64,000 nt of DNA from Brassica napus (GCF_020379485.1 NW_026016759.1:31762-95761), one strand, 5' to 3'. Numbered from the stretch's first letter, positions 1 through 10,203 are shown. The notes: a model not told the origin generated them from the letters alone. Numbers and translations are program-made.

Positions 1-3000
1 AAAGAAGTGCATGAAGATCAGCTTCAGCTTCAGAAAAAGAAAGAGGTTGATCTCAAACCAGATAAGCAACACAACTTCTATGCTAAAGCTAGTGAAATCA
101 AAAGATCTCTTTATTCTCATCAATCGGTTCTCTTATTTATCTTTAAAGAATCTCTTTTGTCTCTAACTGATTGTACACCGGTGTATCCGAGTGAGATGTC
201 AGCTCTTTTACAGGAATACCAGGATGTATTTCCAGAAGATAATCCCATAGGATTGCCACCTATTCGAGGGATTGAGCATCAGATTGATTTTGTACCAGGA
301 GCTACTCTTCCCAACAGACCAGCATACAGAACTAATCCTGTGGAAACCAAGGAGCTACAAAGGCAGGTTGAGGAACTGATGGAGAAAGGCCATATCCGTG
401 AAAGTATGAGCCCATGTGCTGTGCCTGTGCTCCTTGTTCCAAAGAAAGATGGGAGCTGGCGTATGTGTGTTGATTGTAGAGCAATCAACAACATAACAGT
501 GAAGTATCGCCACCCTATTCCTAGATTAGATGATATGCTTGATGAGTTGCATGGTTCTAGTGTCTTTTCTAAGATAGATTTGAAGAGTGGATATCATCAA
601 ATAAGAATGAAAGAGGGAGATGAGTGGAAAACAGCCTTTAAGACTAAGCATGGGTTGTATGAGTGGTTAGTCATGCCTTTTGGATTAACCAATGCTCCTA
701 GCACTTTTATGAGATTGATGAATCATGTGCTTAGATCTTTCATAGGTTTGTTTGTGGTAGTATACTTTGATGATATCCTTGTTTACAGTAAGAACCTAGG
801 AGAGCATATAGATCATCTTAAGTCTGTTCTTGATGTGTTGAGAAAAGAAAAACTGTTTGCTAACCTTAAGAAATGCACTTTTTGTACGGATAACTTGGTC
901 TTCCTAGGCTTTGTTGTGAGTGCAGATGGAGTAAAGGTGGATCAGGAGAAGGTGAGAGCAATTCAAGAATGGCCAATTCCAAAGACTATAAGTGAAGTAA
1001 GGAGCTTTCACGGCCTTGCTGGCTTCTACCGACGGTTTGTGAAAGACTTTAGCACCATAGCAGCCCCATTGACTGAGGTGATCAAGAAAGAAGTTGGATT
1101 CAAATGGGGAGAAGCACAAGAACTTGCCTTTCAATGCCTAAAAGAGAAGCTTACTAATGCCCCTCTTCTTATACTTCCTGATTTCAATAAAACTTTTGAA
1201 ATTGAATGTGATGCCTCAGGAATTGGAATTGGTGCTGTTCTTATGCAGGAGAAGAGACCCATAGCTTATTTCAGTGAGAAGCTTGGAGGCGCCACTCTCA
1301 ACTATGCAACTTATGATAAGGAATTGTATGCCTTGGTGAGAGCTTTGCAGACTTGGCAGCATTACTTGTGGCCCAAGGAGTTTGTGATACACACGGATCA
1401 TGAGTCTCTCAAGTACTTGAAAGGACAGAACAAGCTCAGCAAAAGACACGCAAGGTGGGTTGAGTTCATTGAGACATTTCCTTATGTCATCAAGTACAAA
1501 CAAGGTAAAGAAAACATAGTTGCTGATGCACTATCTCGAAGGTATGTTCTCTTAAACACTCTTGATGCTAAGTTGTTAGGTTTTGAGCAGATTAAAGAGA
1601 TGTATGAATCTGATCCAGATTTTAAAGAAGCTTATAACTCTTGTGAGAAATTTGCTGCTGGACATTATTTTAGACATGATGGATTCCTCTTTTATGATAA
1701 TAGACTGTGTGTGCCTAATTGCTCTTTGAGAGATTTGTTTGTTAGGGAATCACATGGAGGAAGTCTCATGGGTCACTTTGGTATTGCAAAGACTCTTAAA
1801 ACCTTGCAGGATCATTTCTTTTGGCCTCGGATGAAAAGTGATGTGGAGAAACTATGTGAGAGATGTGCAACTTGCAAGCAAGCTAAGTCTAAGGTTCAGT
1901 CTCACGGTTTGTATACTCCTCTCCCTATTCCTTATCATCCTTGGAATGACATATCTATGGATTTCATTGTTGGATTGCCTAGAACTAGGACTGGGAAGGA
2001 TTCTATCTTTGTTGTTGTTGACAGGTTCTCAAAAATGGCACATTTCATAGCATGTCATAAAACTGATGATGCATTGCATGTAGCTAACCTGTTCTTTAAG
2101 GAGATTGTGCGTTTACATGGTATGCCTAGGACCATAGTTTCTGATAGGGATACTAAGTTTCTTAGTTATTTTTGGAAAACTCTTTGGTCTAAGCTAGGCA
2201 CTAAGTTGTTGTTCTCCACTACTTGTCATCCGCAAACTGATGGACAGACTGAAGTAGTTAATAGAACTCTAGGAACACTCTTGCGTGCATTCATTAAAAA
2301 GAATCTGAAATCTTGGGAAGATTATCTGCCACATTGTGAATTTGCATATAATCATGCTGTGCATTCTGCTTCTAAGTTTTCACCCTTTGAAATTGTTTAT
2401 GGGTTCAATCCCACCTCTCCTTTGGATTTAATCCCTTTACCTGAGTGTGAAAGGGTCAGTTTGGATGGCAAAAAGAAGGCAGAGATGGTGAAACAACTTC
2501 ACGAGCAAGCTAGGCTCAACATTGAAGAGAAAACTAAGCAGTATGTCAAGCATGCCAACAAAGGAAGGCGTGAGATGGTCTTTAAGGAGGGTGATAAAGT
2601 TTGGGTTCATTTGAGAAAAGAGAGGTTTCCTAATGAGAGGAAGTCAAAGCTTATGCCAAGAATTGATGGACCTTTTGAGATCACAAGGAAGATCAGCAAC
2701 AATGCCTACAAGATTGATCTCCAAGATAAGTATGATGTGAGTAATAGCTTCAATGTTACTGACTTGATCCCTTTTATTGCAGATGAACCTGATTTGAGGT
2801 CAAATCCTTTTCAAGAGGGAGGGGATGATATGATCATGGACCAGCCAGCTGATGGAGATAGAGATGGCGAGTTTAGAGATGAACCAGCTGAAGAAGATGA
2901 GGTCTTAACCATTCCTAAAGGTCCCATGACTCGAGCCAGAGCTAGGAAACTCAAAGAAGCTATTGGAGGACTAATCAGGAAGTCCTTGGAGCAAGAAGAA

Positions 3001-3069
3001 TGTCTTGGAGGAAGCTTGATACTTCAAGATACGCTTATCACCATTCAAGCCATCTTACCATCAAGTTGA
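1..3069 (+). CDS. Gypsy pol polyprotein, 5'-partial: RT, RNase H, integrase
   Basis: Open from the window edge for 1023 codons, so the first ATG (base 7) is not a true start. The RT has the [10 protein letters not shown] block and the YFDD catalytic motif near residue 255. RNase H follows (ECDASG, then TDHESLKYL). Integrase has an HHCC zinc finger (about residues 580-640), catalytic blocks at MDFIVGLP and VSDRDTKF, and the glutamate helix near [18 protein letters not shown] module (GPFEITRK) comes next. The tail, from about codon 940 on, is encoded inside the 3' LTR and ends with a [15 protein letters not shown] segment. No stop or frameshift is visible, so this part looks intact. The protein would copy and integrate the element and is a plausible enzyme source for G2, whose tail is related. 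Clade assignment to CRM is inference. Confidence 0.93.
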   Translation, partial: KEVHEDQLQLQKKKEVDLKPDKQHNFYAKASEIKRSLYSHQSVLLFIFKESLLSLTDCTPVYPSEMSALLQEYQDVFPEDNPIGLPPIRGIEHQIDFVPGATLPNRPAYRTNPVETKELQRQVEELMEKGHIRESMSPCAVPVLLVPKKDGSWRMCVDCRAINNITVKYRHPIPRLDDMLDELHGSSVFSKIDLKSGYHQIRMKEGDEWKTAFKTKHGLYEWLVMPFGLTNAPSTFMRLMNHVLRSFIGLFVVVYFDDILVYSKNLGEHIDHLKSVLDVLRKEKLFANLKKCTFCTDNLVFLGFVVSADGVKVDQEKVRAIQEWPIPKTISEVRSFHGLAGFYRRFVKDFSTIAAPLTEVIKKEVGFKWGEAQELAFQCLKEKLTNAPLLILPDFNKTFEIECDASGIGIGAVLMQEKRPIAYFSEKLGGATLNYATYDKELYALVRALQTWQHYLWPKEFVIHTDHESLKYLKGQNKLSKRHARWVEFIETFPYVIKYKQGKENIVADALSRRYVLLNTLDAKLLGFEQIKEMYESDPDFKEAYNSCEKFAAGHYFRHDGFLFYDNRLCVPNCSLRDLFVRESHGGSLMGHFGIAKTLKTLQDHFFWPRMKSDVEKLCERCATCKQAKSKVQSHGLYTPLPIPYHPWNDISMDFIVGLPRTRTGKDSIFVVVDRFSKMAHFIACHKTDDALHVANLFFKEIVRLHGMPRTIVSDRDTKFLSYFWKTLWSKLGTKLLFSTTCHPQTDGQTEVVNRTLGTLLRAFIKKNLKSWEDYLPHCEFAYNHAVHSASKFSPFEIVYGFNPTSPLDLIPLPECERVSLDGKKKAEMVKQLHEQARLNIEEKTKQYVKHANKGRREMVFKEGDKVWVHLRKERFPNERKSKLMPRIDGPFEITRKISNNAYKIDLQDKYDVSNSFNVTDLIPFIADEPDLRSNPFQEGGDDMIMDQPADGDRDGEFRDEPAEEDEVLTIPKGPMTRARARKLKEAIGGLIRKSLEQEECLGGSLILQDTLITIQAILPSS
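2814..2825 (+). promoter_or_regulatory. Polypurine tract of G1
   Basis: AGAGGGAGGGGA lies directly upstream of the LTR start TGATATGATC. It would prime plus-strand DNA synthesis. It lies inside the polyprotein reading frame. G2 has the same tract in the same position. Confidence 0.85.
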
Positions 3070-3675
3070 GTATCATCTAGGCTAGCAAGCTATGTGTGCT
3101 CTTTTCCTATCATTGTTTTTGTCCCATTGGGTTTTGCAATGATAGGTTTTTAACGAGGCCATAGTCTTGCTATCTTATCACCTAGTTGATACTCTCGGAC
3201 CAAACCACATGAAGAACCTTATGCTATCTTTATTTCTAAGTATTTATGTCTTTCATTTTCGAAAACTCTATCTAAGTTGTGTCTTTACTTCTACATTAAT
3301 TGGAGGAGCCTGTTCCTTTAATTTCGAAATGCTTGGAGCCTGTTCCAAGCCTTTCACTATATATATGTGTAACTCGGCAACCCTAGCATCTATCAAGTTT
3401 TCTTTCATTTAAACCTTTGTGTTTTCTTCTCCCTTGCTTTCACGAGTTAAGAGAGTGTCTGGTGTGTAGTATCCAGTCTGTTGGTGTGTAATATCCAACG
3501 CCCAAGGGCTTTAGAAAGGTGTGTCATATCCGATCTAAGTCTAGGAGTATCAAGGAGCCTTTCCGCAGCCTCTTGTGTCACCATTCGATCCACAGCCTTG
3601 ATAAACTTGAGTCTTTGATTCGTTTATGCAAGGATCTATCCAAACCATCCAGAGAAGGGTCCTAGGATCTCATTA
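2826..3675 (+). repeat. 3' LTR of G1
   Basis: It starts TGATATGATCATGG like the G2 LTRs and is about 850 bp long (G2: 855 bp). The first 244 bases encode the polyprotein tail. After the stop come hairpin HP1 (3099-3160), a TATA-like CTATATATATG near 3358, and an end near CCTAGGATCTCATTA that aligns with CCTAGGAGTGTATTA in G2. Confidence 0.8.
3099..3160 (+). other. HP1 conserved hairpin (G1 copy)
   Basis: Arms CCTATCATTG (3106-3115) and CAATGATAGG (3137-3146) are perfectly complementary. The loop is TTTTTGTCCCATTGGGTTTT. Flanks are GCTCTTTT and TTTTTAACGAGG. It begins 36 nt after the stop codon. The copia elements carry the same architecture with different arm sequences, so the pairing rather than the sequence is conserved. 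Confidence 0.8.
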
Positions 3676-4225
3676 GTTCCCCTCTTAGAACCATCTCTAC
3701 CAGCCACCCATATGATGACTCCATGCTCGCCAAGAGCTTCAAGACCGTCTCTTGCTCTTGTGTAGTATACCCATCCACATGGGATCTCAACCCTTGTAGT
3801 TCAACCCACAAATGTTGTAGCTTCCTCACATGGTTATTGAACTCTTCTCTTCCTGGTTTACCTCCACTGATCACCTTCTTGACTTCATACACTCTCCTAA
3901 GACTGATCTTGTTCTCATAAACATCTTCAATCTTCTCAAGCAGTGTACTTTCTTCAAGACTAAAGCAACTTCCACTTGTTTCTCTTGCTGTCTGATCTTT
4001 CTCAGCAGCTCTACCCTTCAAAGACTCTTCCTTCTCATGGTTTCTCCAAACTCCACACCTCTTCAGAGTCGCTCTCATTTGTGATAACCACCCCCACTCA
4101 TTTCTTCTATCTTCCTTCTCTTCACGCCTTGCTGAACCACAAGCTAGACCCATCTTCTGACCTGTCAAACACCTAAAGGGACTCCCTTGAAGCTGACTCT
4201 CCAAAAGAAACACCAACAGACACAA
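3676..4225 (-). pseudogene. Copia F gag fragment, cut by G1
   Basis: About 180 residues from the ATG at 4225. Alignment with the C gag is recognisable in the stretch RVYEVKKVISGGK...HVRKLQHLWVELQGLRS and again at LLASMESSYG. The N-terminus (ARREEKEDRRNEWGWLSQ...GVWRNHEKEES) is basic and resembles the divergent A/B Gag more than C. The frame ends at 3662, a few codons into the G1 LTR, so it is truncated by insertion rather than by mutation. Protease and pol would follow left of G1 and are not visible. Function by homology: capsid. Confidence 0.75.
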
Positions 4226-4314
4226 ACTTGACTTTTAAAGGATCTAGCTCTCGACAACTCTCAAGAACTCTCAAGAACATTTAGAAAAACGAAATCACTC
4301 TCTCCTTTTGAACG

Positions 4315-4332
4315 AACCTGGCTCTGATACCA
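4315..4332 (-). promoter_or_regulatory. Primer binding site of F (tRNA-iMet)
   Basis: Reads TGGTATCAGAGCCAGGTT on the minus strand, directly after the 5' LTR. This is the 18-nt complement of the 3' end of initiator methionine tRNA used by most plant copia elements. Confidence 0.9.
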
Positions 4333-4848
4333 TCTTAGATTTGGTGATTTAAGAAGTGATTAAGTCTAATCTGAGAATTAAAGAGATTGGAGATTAAGAA
4401 TAAGAGAGAGACTTAAGAGAGAGAGACTCAAAACTCTATATCTTTATTAATGAGTGAGGTTACATATTTATAAGAGAGCTACAAGGGTTTCCAAAACTCG
4501 AAATGGGCACTATTGAAGCATGTGAAGTCAAAGGTTGCTTTAGAGATGGACGGATAAGAGGACTCGCATGCTTCCTCTCCTTACAGCCTGTCACAGCCTG
4601 GCATGCTCTTCCCTTATCCTCTCAACGTTCTGATCCTTCTCCTCTTGAGTAACTCTTCCGCGTTTACCATTTCACTTGGGCAATGGCATGGTAAGTTTTG
4701 GTCGAGGCTTGGATGGTACGGACTGTACGGCTTGTACGGCCTTGTACGGAAGTCCGTACCATACTCTCTCTAAACTCCACTCTGCCTCATCTCTTCATCT
4801 CCTCAACTCCTCTTCTCTTCTCACTTATATGCTTAACTCAACTCAACA
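4333..4848 (-). repeat. 5' LTR of F
   Basis: 516 bp, starting TGTTGAGTTGAG on the minus strand. It has a TATA box (TATAAATA, 4465-4472), the conserved TTGACTTCACATGC box near 4520, and a cluster of GTACGG/CCGTAC sites at about 4714-4770. Its right end touches the satellite. Confidence 0.85.
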
Positions 4849-6241
4849 TGAAGAACCTATCCCACTTTCAAAATCAGGTGATCCCAGTTTTCCTGTTAGG
4901 TAATATGACAGCTTCTTTGTCATTCTAATCAAAACAGGATGAATCGCGATGTAAGAAGCTTGATTTTGATACATATAGTAATGGAGAATCACTAGGAAGT
5001 TGAATAAATTTCATAGGAGTTAGGATGAAGAAGCTATCCCACTTTCAAATCAGGTGATCCCAGTTTTCCTGTTTGGGAATATGACAGCTTCCTTGTCATT
5101 CTAATCAAACCAAGATGAATCACGATGTAAGAAGCTTGATTTTGACACATAAAGTAATGGAGAATCACTAGGAAGTTGAATAAATCTCATAGGAGTTAGG
5201 ATGAAGAAGCTATCCCACTTTCAAATCAGGTGATCCCAGTTTTCCTGTTTGGGAATATGACAGCTTCCTTGTCATTCTAATCAAACCAAGATGAATCACG
5301 ATGTAAGAAGCTTGATTTTGACACATAAAGTAATGGAGAATCACTAGGAAGTTGAATAAATCTCATAGGAGTTAGGATGAAGAAGCTATCCCACTTTCAA
5401 ATCAGGTGATCCCAGTTTTCCTGTTTGGGAATATGACAGCTTCCTTGTCATTCTAATCAAAAAAGGATGAATCGCGATGTAAGAAGCTTGATTTTGATAC
5501 ATATAGTAATGGAGAATCACTAGGAAGTTGAATAAATTTCATAGGAGTTAGGATGAAGAAGCTATCCCACTTTCAAATCAGGTGATCCCACTTTTCCTGT
5601 ATGGGAATATGATAGCTTCTTTTTCATTCTAATCAAACCAGGATGAATCGCGATGTAAGAAGCTTGATTTTGTTATATAAAGTAATGGAGAATCACTAGG
5701 AAGTTGAATAAATCTCATAGGAGTTAGGATGAAGAAGCTATCCCACTTTCAAATCAGGTGATCCCAGTTTTCCTGTTTGGGAATATGACAGCTTCCTTGT
5801 CATTCTAATCAAAACAGGATGAATCGCGATGTAAGAAGCTTGATTTTGATACATATAGTAATGGAGAATCACTAGGAAGTTGAATAAATTTCATAGGAGT
5901 TAGGATGAAGAAGCTATCCCACTTTCAAATCAGGTGATCCCATTTTTCCGGTTTGGGAATATGACAGCTTCTTTGTCATTCTAATCAAACCAGGATGAAT
6001 CGCGATGTAAGAAGCTTGATTTTGATACATATAGTAATGGAGAATCACTAGGAAGTTGAATAAATTTCATAGGAGTTAGGATGAAGAAGCTATCCCACTT
6101 TCAAATCAGGTGATCCCATTTTTCCGGTTTGGGAATATGACAGCTTCTTTGTCATTCTAATCAAACCAGGATGAATCGCGATGGAAGAAGCTTGATTTTG
6201 ATATATAAAGTAATGGAGAATCACTAGGAAGTTGAATAAAT
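4849..6241. repeat. 176-bp centromeric satellite (CentBr-type), left segment
   Basis: About 7.9 head-to-tail units. The landmark AAGCTATCCC recurs exactly every 176 bases from 5031 on. Each unit has a HindIII site (AAGCTT) in GTAAGAAGCTTGATTTT. One unit at the left edge is 177 bp (extra A in TTTCAAAATCAGG). Two consecutive units near 5940 and 6116 share a CATTTTTCCGGTTTGG variant. Length, HindIII site and sequence match what I know of the Brassica centromere satellite. It continues at 44372 once A1 is set aside. Confidence 0.93.
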
Positions 6242-6726
6242 TATACACTTTTGTGTATTAGAGCATGATTCAACCAATCAGGGATAATCAGATGAAAAGA
6301 TTAAAGAGATTAAGAGATTCTAGTGAGAGAATAAAGAGAGAGAGACTCAAAACTCCATTAATTAATAACTGATGAGGTTTACAAGTATTAATAGAGAGAG
6401 CAACAAGGAAATTCGAAATGGTTAAGCATGTGTAGTCAAAGGACAGGCTGGAACTCCTTTTGAATCACTTGGCTGTGCTTTCTCACATGCTTGCACTAGT
6501 ATAAAGGTAACTTCTCCTTTCCAGCATCATACAGGCTGTCAAAGTGATCCCTTATCCTTCCTTAACCTCACTTATCCTCTTTGGTCGAGTTTCCTCTCTT
6601 CTCTTCACTAAGTTACCTTCTCATCCCATCAGATAACTTCCCCAAGTAGTTACTGTGGTTAAAATAAAGTTACCACAGTAAAACTCTAAAGTTACTGTCT
6701 CAGCCTCCTTGGTCTTCATCTCAATA
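6242..6726 (-). repeat. 3' LTR of A1
   Basis: 485 bp. On the minus strand it has a U3 inverted repeat (TTACTGTGGT and ACCACAGTAA, near 6650-6690), the TTGACTACACATGC box (about 6426-6442), and ends CACAAAAGTGTATA. It matches the split right LTR at every position I compared. Confidence 0.92.
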
Positions 6727-6868
6727 CTCCCCCTCAAGCTTGACCATGTAGAACAAGTCAAGCTTGGAAACCATGAAGACCTCCCTCGTTAAAAACCTCA
6801 CCAAGTAAAACCCATTGGGATAAAACCTTGATGAGGGAAAAAGAGTGGAGACTCCATGGTTAAGGGGC
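6727..6868 (-). promoter_or_regulatory. A1 3' module: HP1 hairpin, HP2 hairpin, polypurine tract
   Basis: Minus-strand order from the stop codon: HP1 arms (6827-6836 and 6796-6805, ten pairs including one G-U), beginning 32 nt after the stop; then HP2 arms CAAGCTTGAC and GTCAAGCTTG (6757-6766 and 6735-6744); then the purine tract AGGGGGAG next to the LTR. Confidence 0.8.
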
Positions 6869-9523
6869 TCAGCTCCTAGGAGTCAGATCAATGAGTCCAA
6901 GCCTTGACAGTATGGACTCCATTGTCTTCAATCTCGCTGCCTTAGTAAACACATCTGCAAGCTGATCTTCACTTCTTGTATAACATGGCAGAATCACTCC
7001 TAAGATGATCATCTGCCTCACCTTATGACAATCCACCTCTATGTGCTTTGTTCTCTCATGAAACACTGAATTGGAGGCAATGTGGATAGCTGCTTGATTG
7101 TCACAATGCATTGTCATAGGTGTGGCCTGCTCGATCTCCAAGTGCTTCAAGATCCCCTTGATCCACACCAACTCATTTGTAAGCTTCAACATAGCTCTAT
7201 ACTCAGCTTCAGCACTTGAACAGGAGATGACCTTCTGCTTCTTACTCTTCCAAGTAACCAGATTCCCTCCAATGAATGTACAATACCCAGTAGTTGATCT
7301 CCTGTCCACTCTATCTCCTGCCCAATCAGCATCACAATACCCAACCACTTCTGTACTGCCATTGCAACCCATCCAAACTCCTTGTCCATGTGAGCCACTC
7401 AAATACCTCAGTATCCTATCAACCATCTTCCAGTGATGTACCTTTGGCGCCTGCATATGTTGGCTCACTTGATTCACAGCAAAGCATATATCAGGTCTGG
7501 TGATAGTCAAGTAGATCAGCTTACCCACCATCCTCCTATACAGCTTAGCATCCTCAAACAACTGGTTCTCTTCAACCTCCCCCTCACGCAAGACCTTATA
7601 CCCTTCCTCAAGAGGTGTCTTAGCTATCTTCCCTCCAAGCACATCAGTCTCCTTCAGCATATCCATAGTATACTTCCTTTGAGACATAAACAAACCCTCC
7701 TTAGATCTGCATATCTCAATCCCCAAAAAATACTTCATCTCTCCCAAGTCTTTAATATCAAACACAGACTTGAGAAACTCTTTGGTGGCTTTAATCCCAG
7801 CCTTATCACTCCCTGTGATAATCAAATCATCCACATACACCAAAATCACTATGATCCCTGATGGTCCAACCAGTGTGAAGAGTGTATGATCTAGTTCAGA
7901 CTTCCTGAACCCTCTCCCATTGAGAGTTGTACTAAGCTTTCTGTACCAAGCTCTAGGAGACTGCTTCAGCCCATATATAGCCTTCTTCAATCTCAAAACA
8001 TTCCCTGGCTTTACTAGATGCTCAAGACCAGGAGGTGGATGCATGTATACTTCATCTTCAAGTTCACCTTGCAAGAAAGCATTCTTCACATCCATTTGCC
8101 ACAAATCCCACTCCAAGTTTGTTGCAATAGATAACACAATTCGAATTGTGTGAAGCTTGGCCACTGGTGCAAAAGTATCAATGTAATCTTCCCCATAAGT
8201 CTGTGTAAATCCTCTTGCAACCAGCCTAGTCTTGCGCCTATCTATCTCCCCATTTGCAAGGTACTTGATGGTGAAGATCCATCTGCTTGAAACTGCCTTC
8301 TTCCCTTTAGGTAACTCACTCTCATACCAAGTATCATTCCTGATCATTGCATCCCTTTCATCTCCTACTGAATCTCTCCAAACCTTGTGCTTCATAGCTT
8401 CTTCATAAGATCTTGGTATCTCATTCTCATCCAAGTTACACATAAACACCATGTGCTCTTCTGGAAACTCTGCAAAGGAACACACGGCTTGAGAGGGATG
8501 CTCCACAGCCTGGGCATTGTAGTACACTCTCGTGTTTACCCAGTTGGAAGGATCCCTCCTTATCCTTGTGCTCCTCCGCAAGGTCTCAACCTGTTCTTCA
8601 GCCTGAACATTCTCTTGTGCTTCCTCTCTTAAACCAGTAGGTTCTCCCTGCTCATTTCCACCTGACTGAGCTTCACTCTCTACTTCCTGTGTCTCCTCCT
8701 GATCATGCTGACCTGAATCCTCTTGGTTATGCTCCTGCTCCCCTGATTCAGATCCATTCCCCCTCTCATGATCAAGAGGGGTTGTTCCTCCAGCTTCTCC
8801 AGCTTGATTAGAAGGTCCGGTTCTTCCTGGTTCCTGATCTTGGGATAATCCTATCCCTAGCCTCTCCAACAACACTCTCAATGTTGTTGCCTTCTCTGAT
8901 GGAGCTCGGGACAGATCCTCTAGGTCTTCCCATTTCTTCTCCTCATAATACCCTTTAGACTCAACAAACTTCACTTCTCTAGATACCATAACCCTCCTAG
9001 TTATTGGATCATAACATTTGTAGCCTTTCTGAGTGATTGAGTACCCAATGAACATAGCTTTAGTACTCTTTGCTTCTAGCTTGTTCCTTCTTTCTCCGGG
9101 AATCATCACATAACATAAGCACCCAAAGACTCTCAAATGATCAATGTGTGGCTTGGCCTTGTTCAATACTTCAAAGGGAGACAGTTTCTTCAAGACACGG
9201 GTTGGCACTCTATTGATGAGATAGCAAGCAGTCTGAACAGCATCACTCCAAAACCTCTTAGGGACATTCATGTGGAACATGATTGATCTCGCAACCTCCA
9301 TCAAATGTCTGTTCTTCCTCTCAGCCACCCCATTTTGTTGTGGTGTGTAAGGACAGCTAGTTTGTTGCACAATCCCATGCTTTGCAAGATGACTCTTGAA
9401 AGCATTGCTAGTGTATTCTCCTCCATTATCAGACCTCAGAATCCTCACAGTGGCATTGTACTGATTAGTAACATATGCTTGGAAGTTCATGAAGGCTTCT
9501 AGGACTCTGTCTTTGGAGGGAAT
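6869..9523 (-). CDS. A1 polyprotein, 3' part (integrase core to RNase H)
   Basis: Continues in frame from the upstream part at 15059-16590 across the A2 insertion. It begins in the integrase core (RSDNGGEY, then QQNGVAERKNRHLMEVAR). An acidic, Q/E/G-rich linker separates integrase from RT. RT has KNAFLQGELEDEVYMHPPPG and the YVDDLIITGS catalytic loop. RNase H runs through VGYCDADWAGD, the SSAEAEYRAM helix, HCDNQAA and HERTKHIEVDCH. The two A1 parts (one duplication copy counted) total 4182 nt, exactly 1394 codons, and neither holds an internal stop, so A1 was probably functional before A2 landed. It is nearly identical to A3. Confidence 0.92.
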   Translation of the reverse strand: MPSKDRVLEAFMNFQAYVTNQYNATVRILRSDNGGEYTSNAFKSHLAKHGIVQQTSCPYTPQQNGVAERKNRHLMEVARSIMFHMNVPKRFWSDAVQTACYLINRVPTRVLKKLSPFEVLNKAKPHIDHLRVFGCLCYVMIPGERRNKLEAKSTKAMFIGYSITQKGYKCYDPITRRVMVSREVKFVESKGYYEEKKWEDLEDLSRAPSEKATTLRVLLERLGIGLSQDQEPGRTGPSNQAGEAGGTTPLDHERGNGSESGEQEHNQEDSGQHDQEETQEVESEAQSGGNEQGEPTGLREEAQENVQAEEQVETLRRSTRIRRDPSNWVNTRVYYNAQAVEHPSQAVCSFAEFPEEHMVFMCNLDENEIPRSYEEAMKHKVWRDSVGDERDAMIRNDTWYESELPKGKKAVSSRWIFTIKYLANGEIDRRKTRLVARGFTQTYGEDYIDTFAPVAKLHTIRIVLSIATNLEWDLWQMDVKNAFLQGELEDEVYMHPPPGLEHLVKPGNVLRLKKAIYGLKQSPRAWYRKLSTTLNGRGFRKSELDHTLFTLVGPSGIIVILVYVDDLIITGSDKAGIKATKEFLKSVFDIKDLGEMKYFLGIEICRSKEGLFMSQRKYTMDMLKETDVLGGKIAKTPLEEGYKVLREGEVEENQLFEDAKLYRRMVGKLIYLTITRPDICFAVNQVSQHMQAPKVHHWKMVDRILRYLSGSHGQGVWMGCNGSTEVVGYCDADWAGDRVDRRSTTGYCTFIGGNLVTWKSKKQKVISCSSAEAEYRAMLKLTNELVWIKGILKHLEIEQATPMTMHCDNQAAIHIASNSVFHERTKHIEVDCHKVRQMIILGVILPCYTRSEDQLADVFTKAARLKTMESILSRLGLIDLTPRS

Positions 9524-10052
9524 TGTTAAGATGAGGAGATGAGGAGATGAAGAGTTGATACATGGATAGAGGAAGGGATTTGGAGCAGGCAGTAACTTTG
9601 GAGATTTACCACAGTAACTTTATTGTTACTGTGGTAACTGAGGTAAAAGACTTGGGAAGTTACCTTGCATCCATTTGGAGAGTGAAACACGCCAGGATGA
9701 GTCTGGATAAGCAAGGAGGAGTTTGGATAAGGTCTGGTCAAGGCTAGAGAGCTTTAGACAGGCTGGCACCAGCTTGAAAGCTAAAGCAAGATTCCCAAGC
9801 ATGTGAGGAACCTTATTGGCTAGTTTGAATCAAGCATCTTTGACTACACATGCCTCTTATCCTAGCTAGACTGAACCTGGACGAAATTATGTATCCCTAA
9901 TCTATATGTGTTGTAAACTCTCTCATTAATCAATCTAATGGAGTTTTGAGCCTCTCTCTCTATTCTCTCACTAAAATCTCTTAATCTCTTTAATCTTCTC
10001 ATCTGATTATCCCTGATTAGTTGAATCATGCTCTAATACACAAAAGTGTATA
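9524..10052 (+). repeat. 5' LTR of A2
   Basis: 529 bp. U3 holds a perfect 13-bp inverted repeat, TTACCACAGTAAC (9606-9618) and GTTACTGTGGTAA (9625-9637), with a 6-bp spacer. The conserved TTGACTACACATGC box is at 9840-9853. The R-U5 part from about GGAGTTTTGAG on resembles A1/A3. Confidence 0.92.
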
Positions 10053-10203
10053 TGGTATCAGAGCCAGGTTGCGCAAAGTGGGAGAGTGTGATTCCTTTTT
10101 CTTAAAAATCTTGAGTGTTCTTGAGTGTTCTTGGTGTTCTTAACTTCTGGGTTTCATTATCTTGGTGGCGTGAGAGGTTCTGGTGAATCCAAATCATCTC
10201 AAC
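10053..10203 (+). promoter_or_regulatory. A2 primer binding site and leader
   Basis: TGGTATCAGAGCCAGGTT (10053-10070) matches tRNA-iMet. The leader contains short repeats of TTGAGTGTTC / TTGGTGTTC around 10110-10142. The ATG used by A1 (GATGGATTC context) is GTG here (10183), so the first in-frame ATG is at 10204. Confidence 0.85.

Larger units (their letters stand above)
1..3675 (+). mobile_element. Ty3/gypsy LTR retrotransposon G1, 3' part (CRM-like)
   Basis: The 3' part of a gypsy element; its 5' LTR and gag lie left of the window. It holds RT, RNase H and integrase coding, a polypurine tract and a full 3' LTR. The polyprotein reads on into the 3' LTR and has no chromodomain, features I associate with the CRM (centromeric) clade. 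It interrupts the minus-strand copia element F, whose gag resumes at about 3676. The exact right end (3670-3676) rests on alignment with the G2 LTR, because the partner LTR and target duplication are not visible. Confidence 0.85.
3676..4848 (-). mobile_element. Ty1/copia retrotransposon F, 5' part
   Basis: On the minus strand it holds the 5' LTR (4333-4848), a tRNA-iMet primer binding site and the start of gag. Gag is cut at about 3676 by G1; the rest lies left of the window. The right end abuts satellite at TGAAG, the presumed target duplication (unit positions 71-75 counting from the HindIII site). Its LTR resembles family C. Confidence 0.85.

Noticed and set aside
4849..6241. CRISPR array or genic tandem repeat
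   Set aside because: Units are contiguous 176-bp monomers with no spacers; this is plant centromeric satellite.
7098..7861. Plus-strand frames of 70-140 codons opposite the A1 RT/RNase H region
   Set aside because: Shadows of the conserved copia coding strand; the same shadows appear opposite A2, A3, B1, B2 and C1.
10053..10070. A tRNA gene at the TGGTATCAGAGCCAGGTT sites
   Set aside because: Only 12-18 nt complementary to the tRNA 3' end are present, always next to an LTR; these are primer binding sites.
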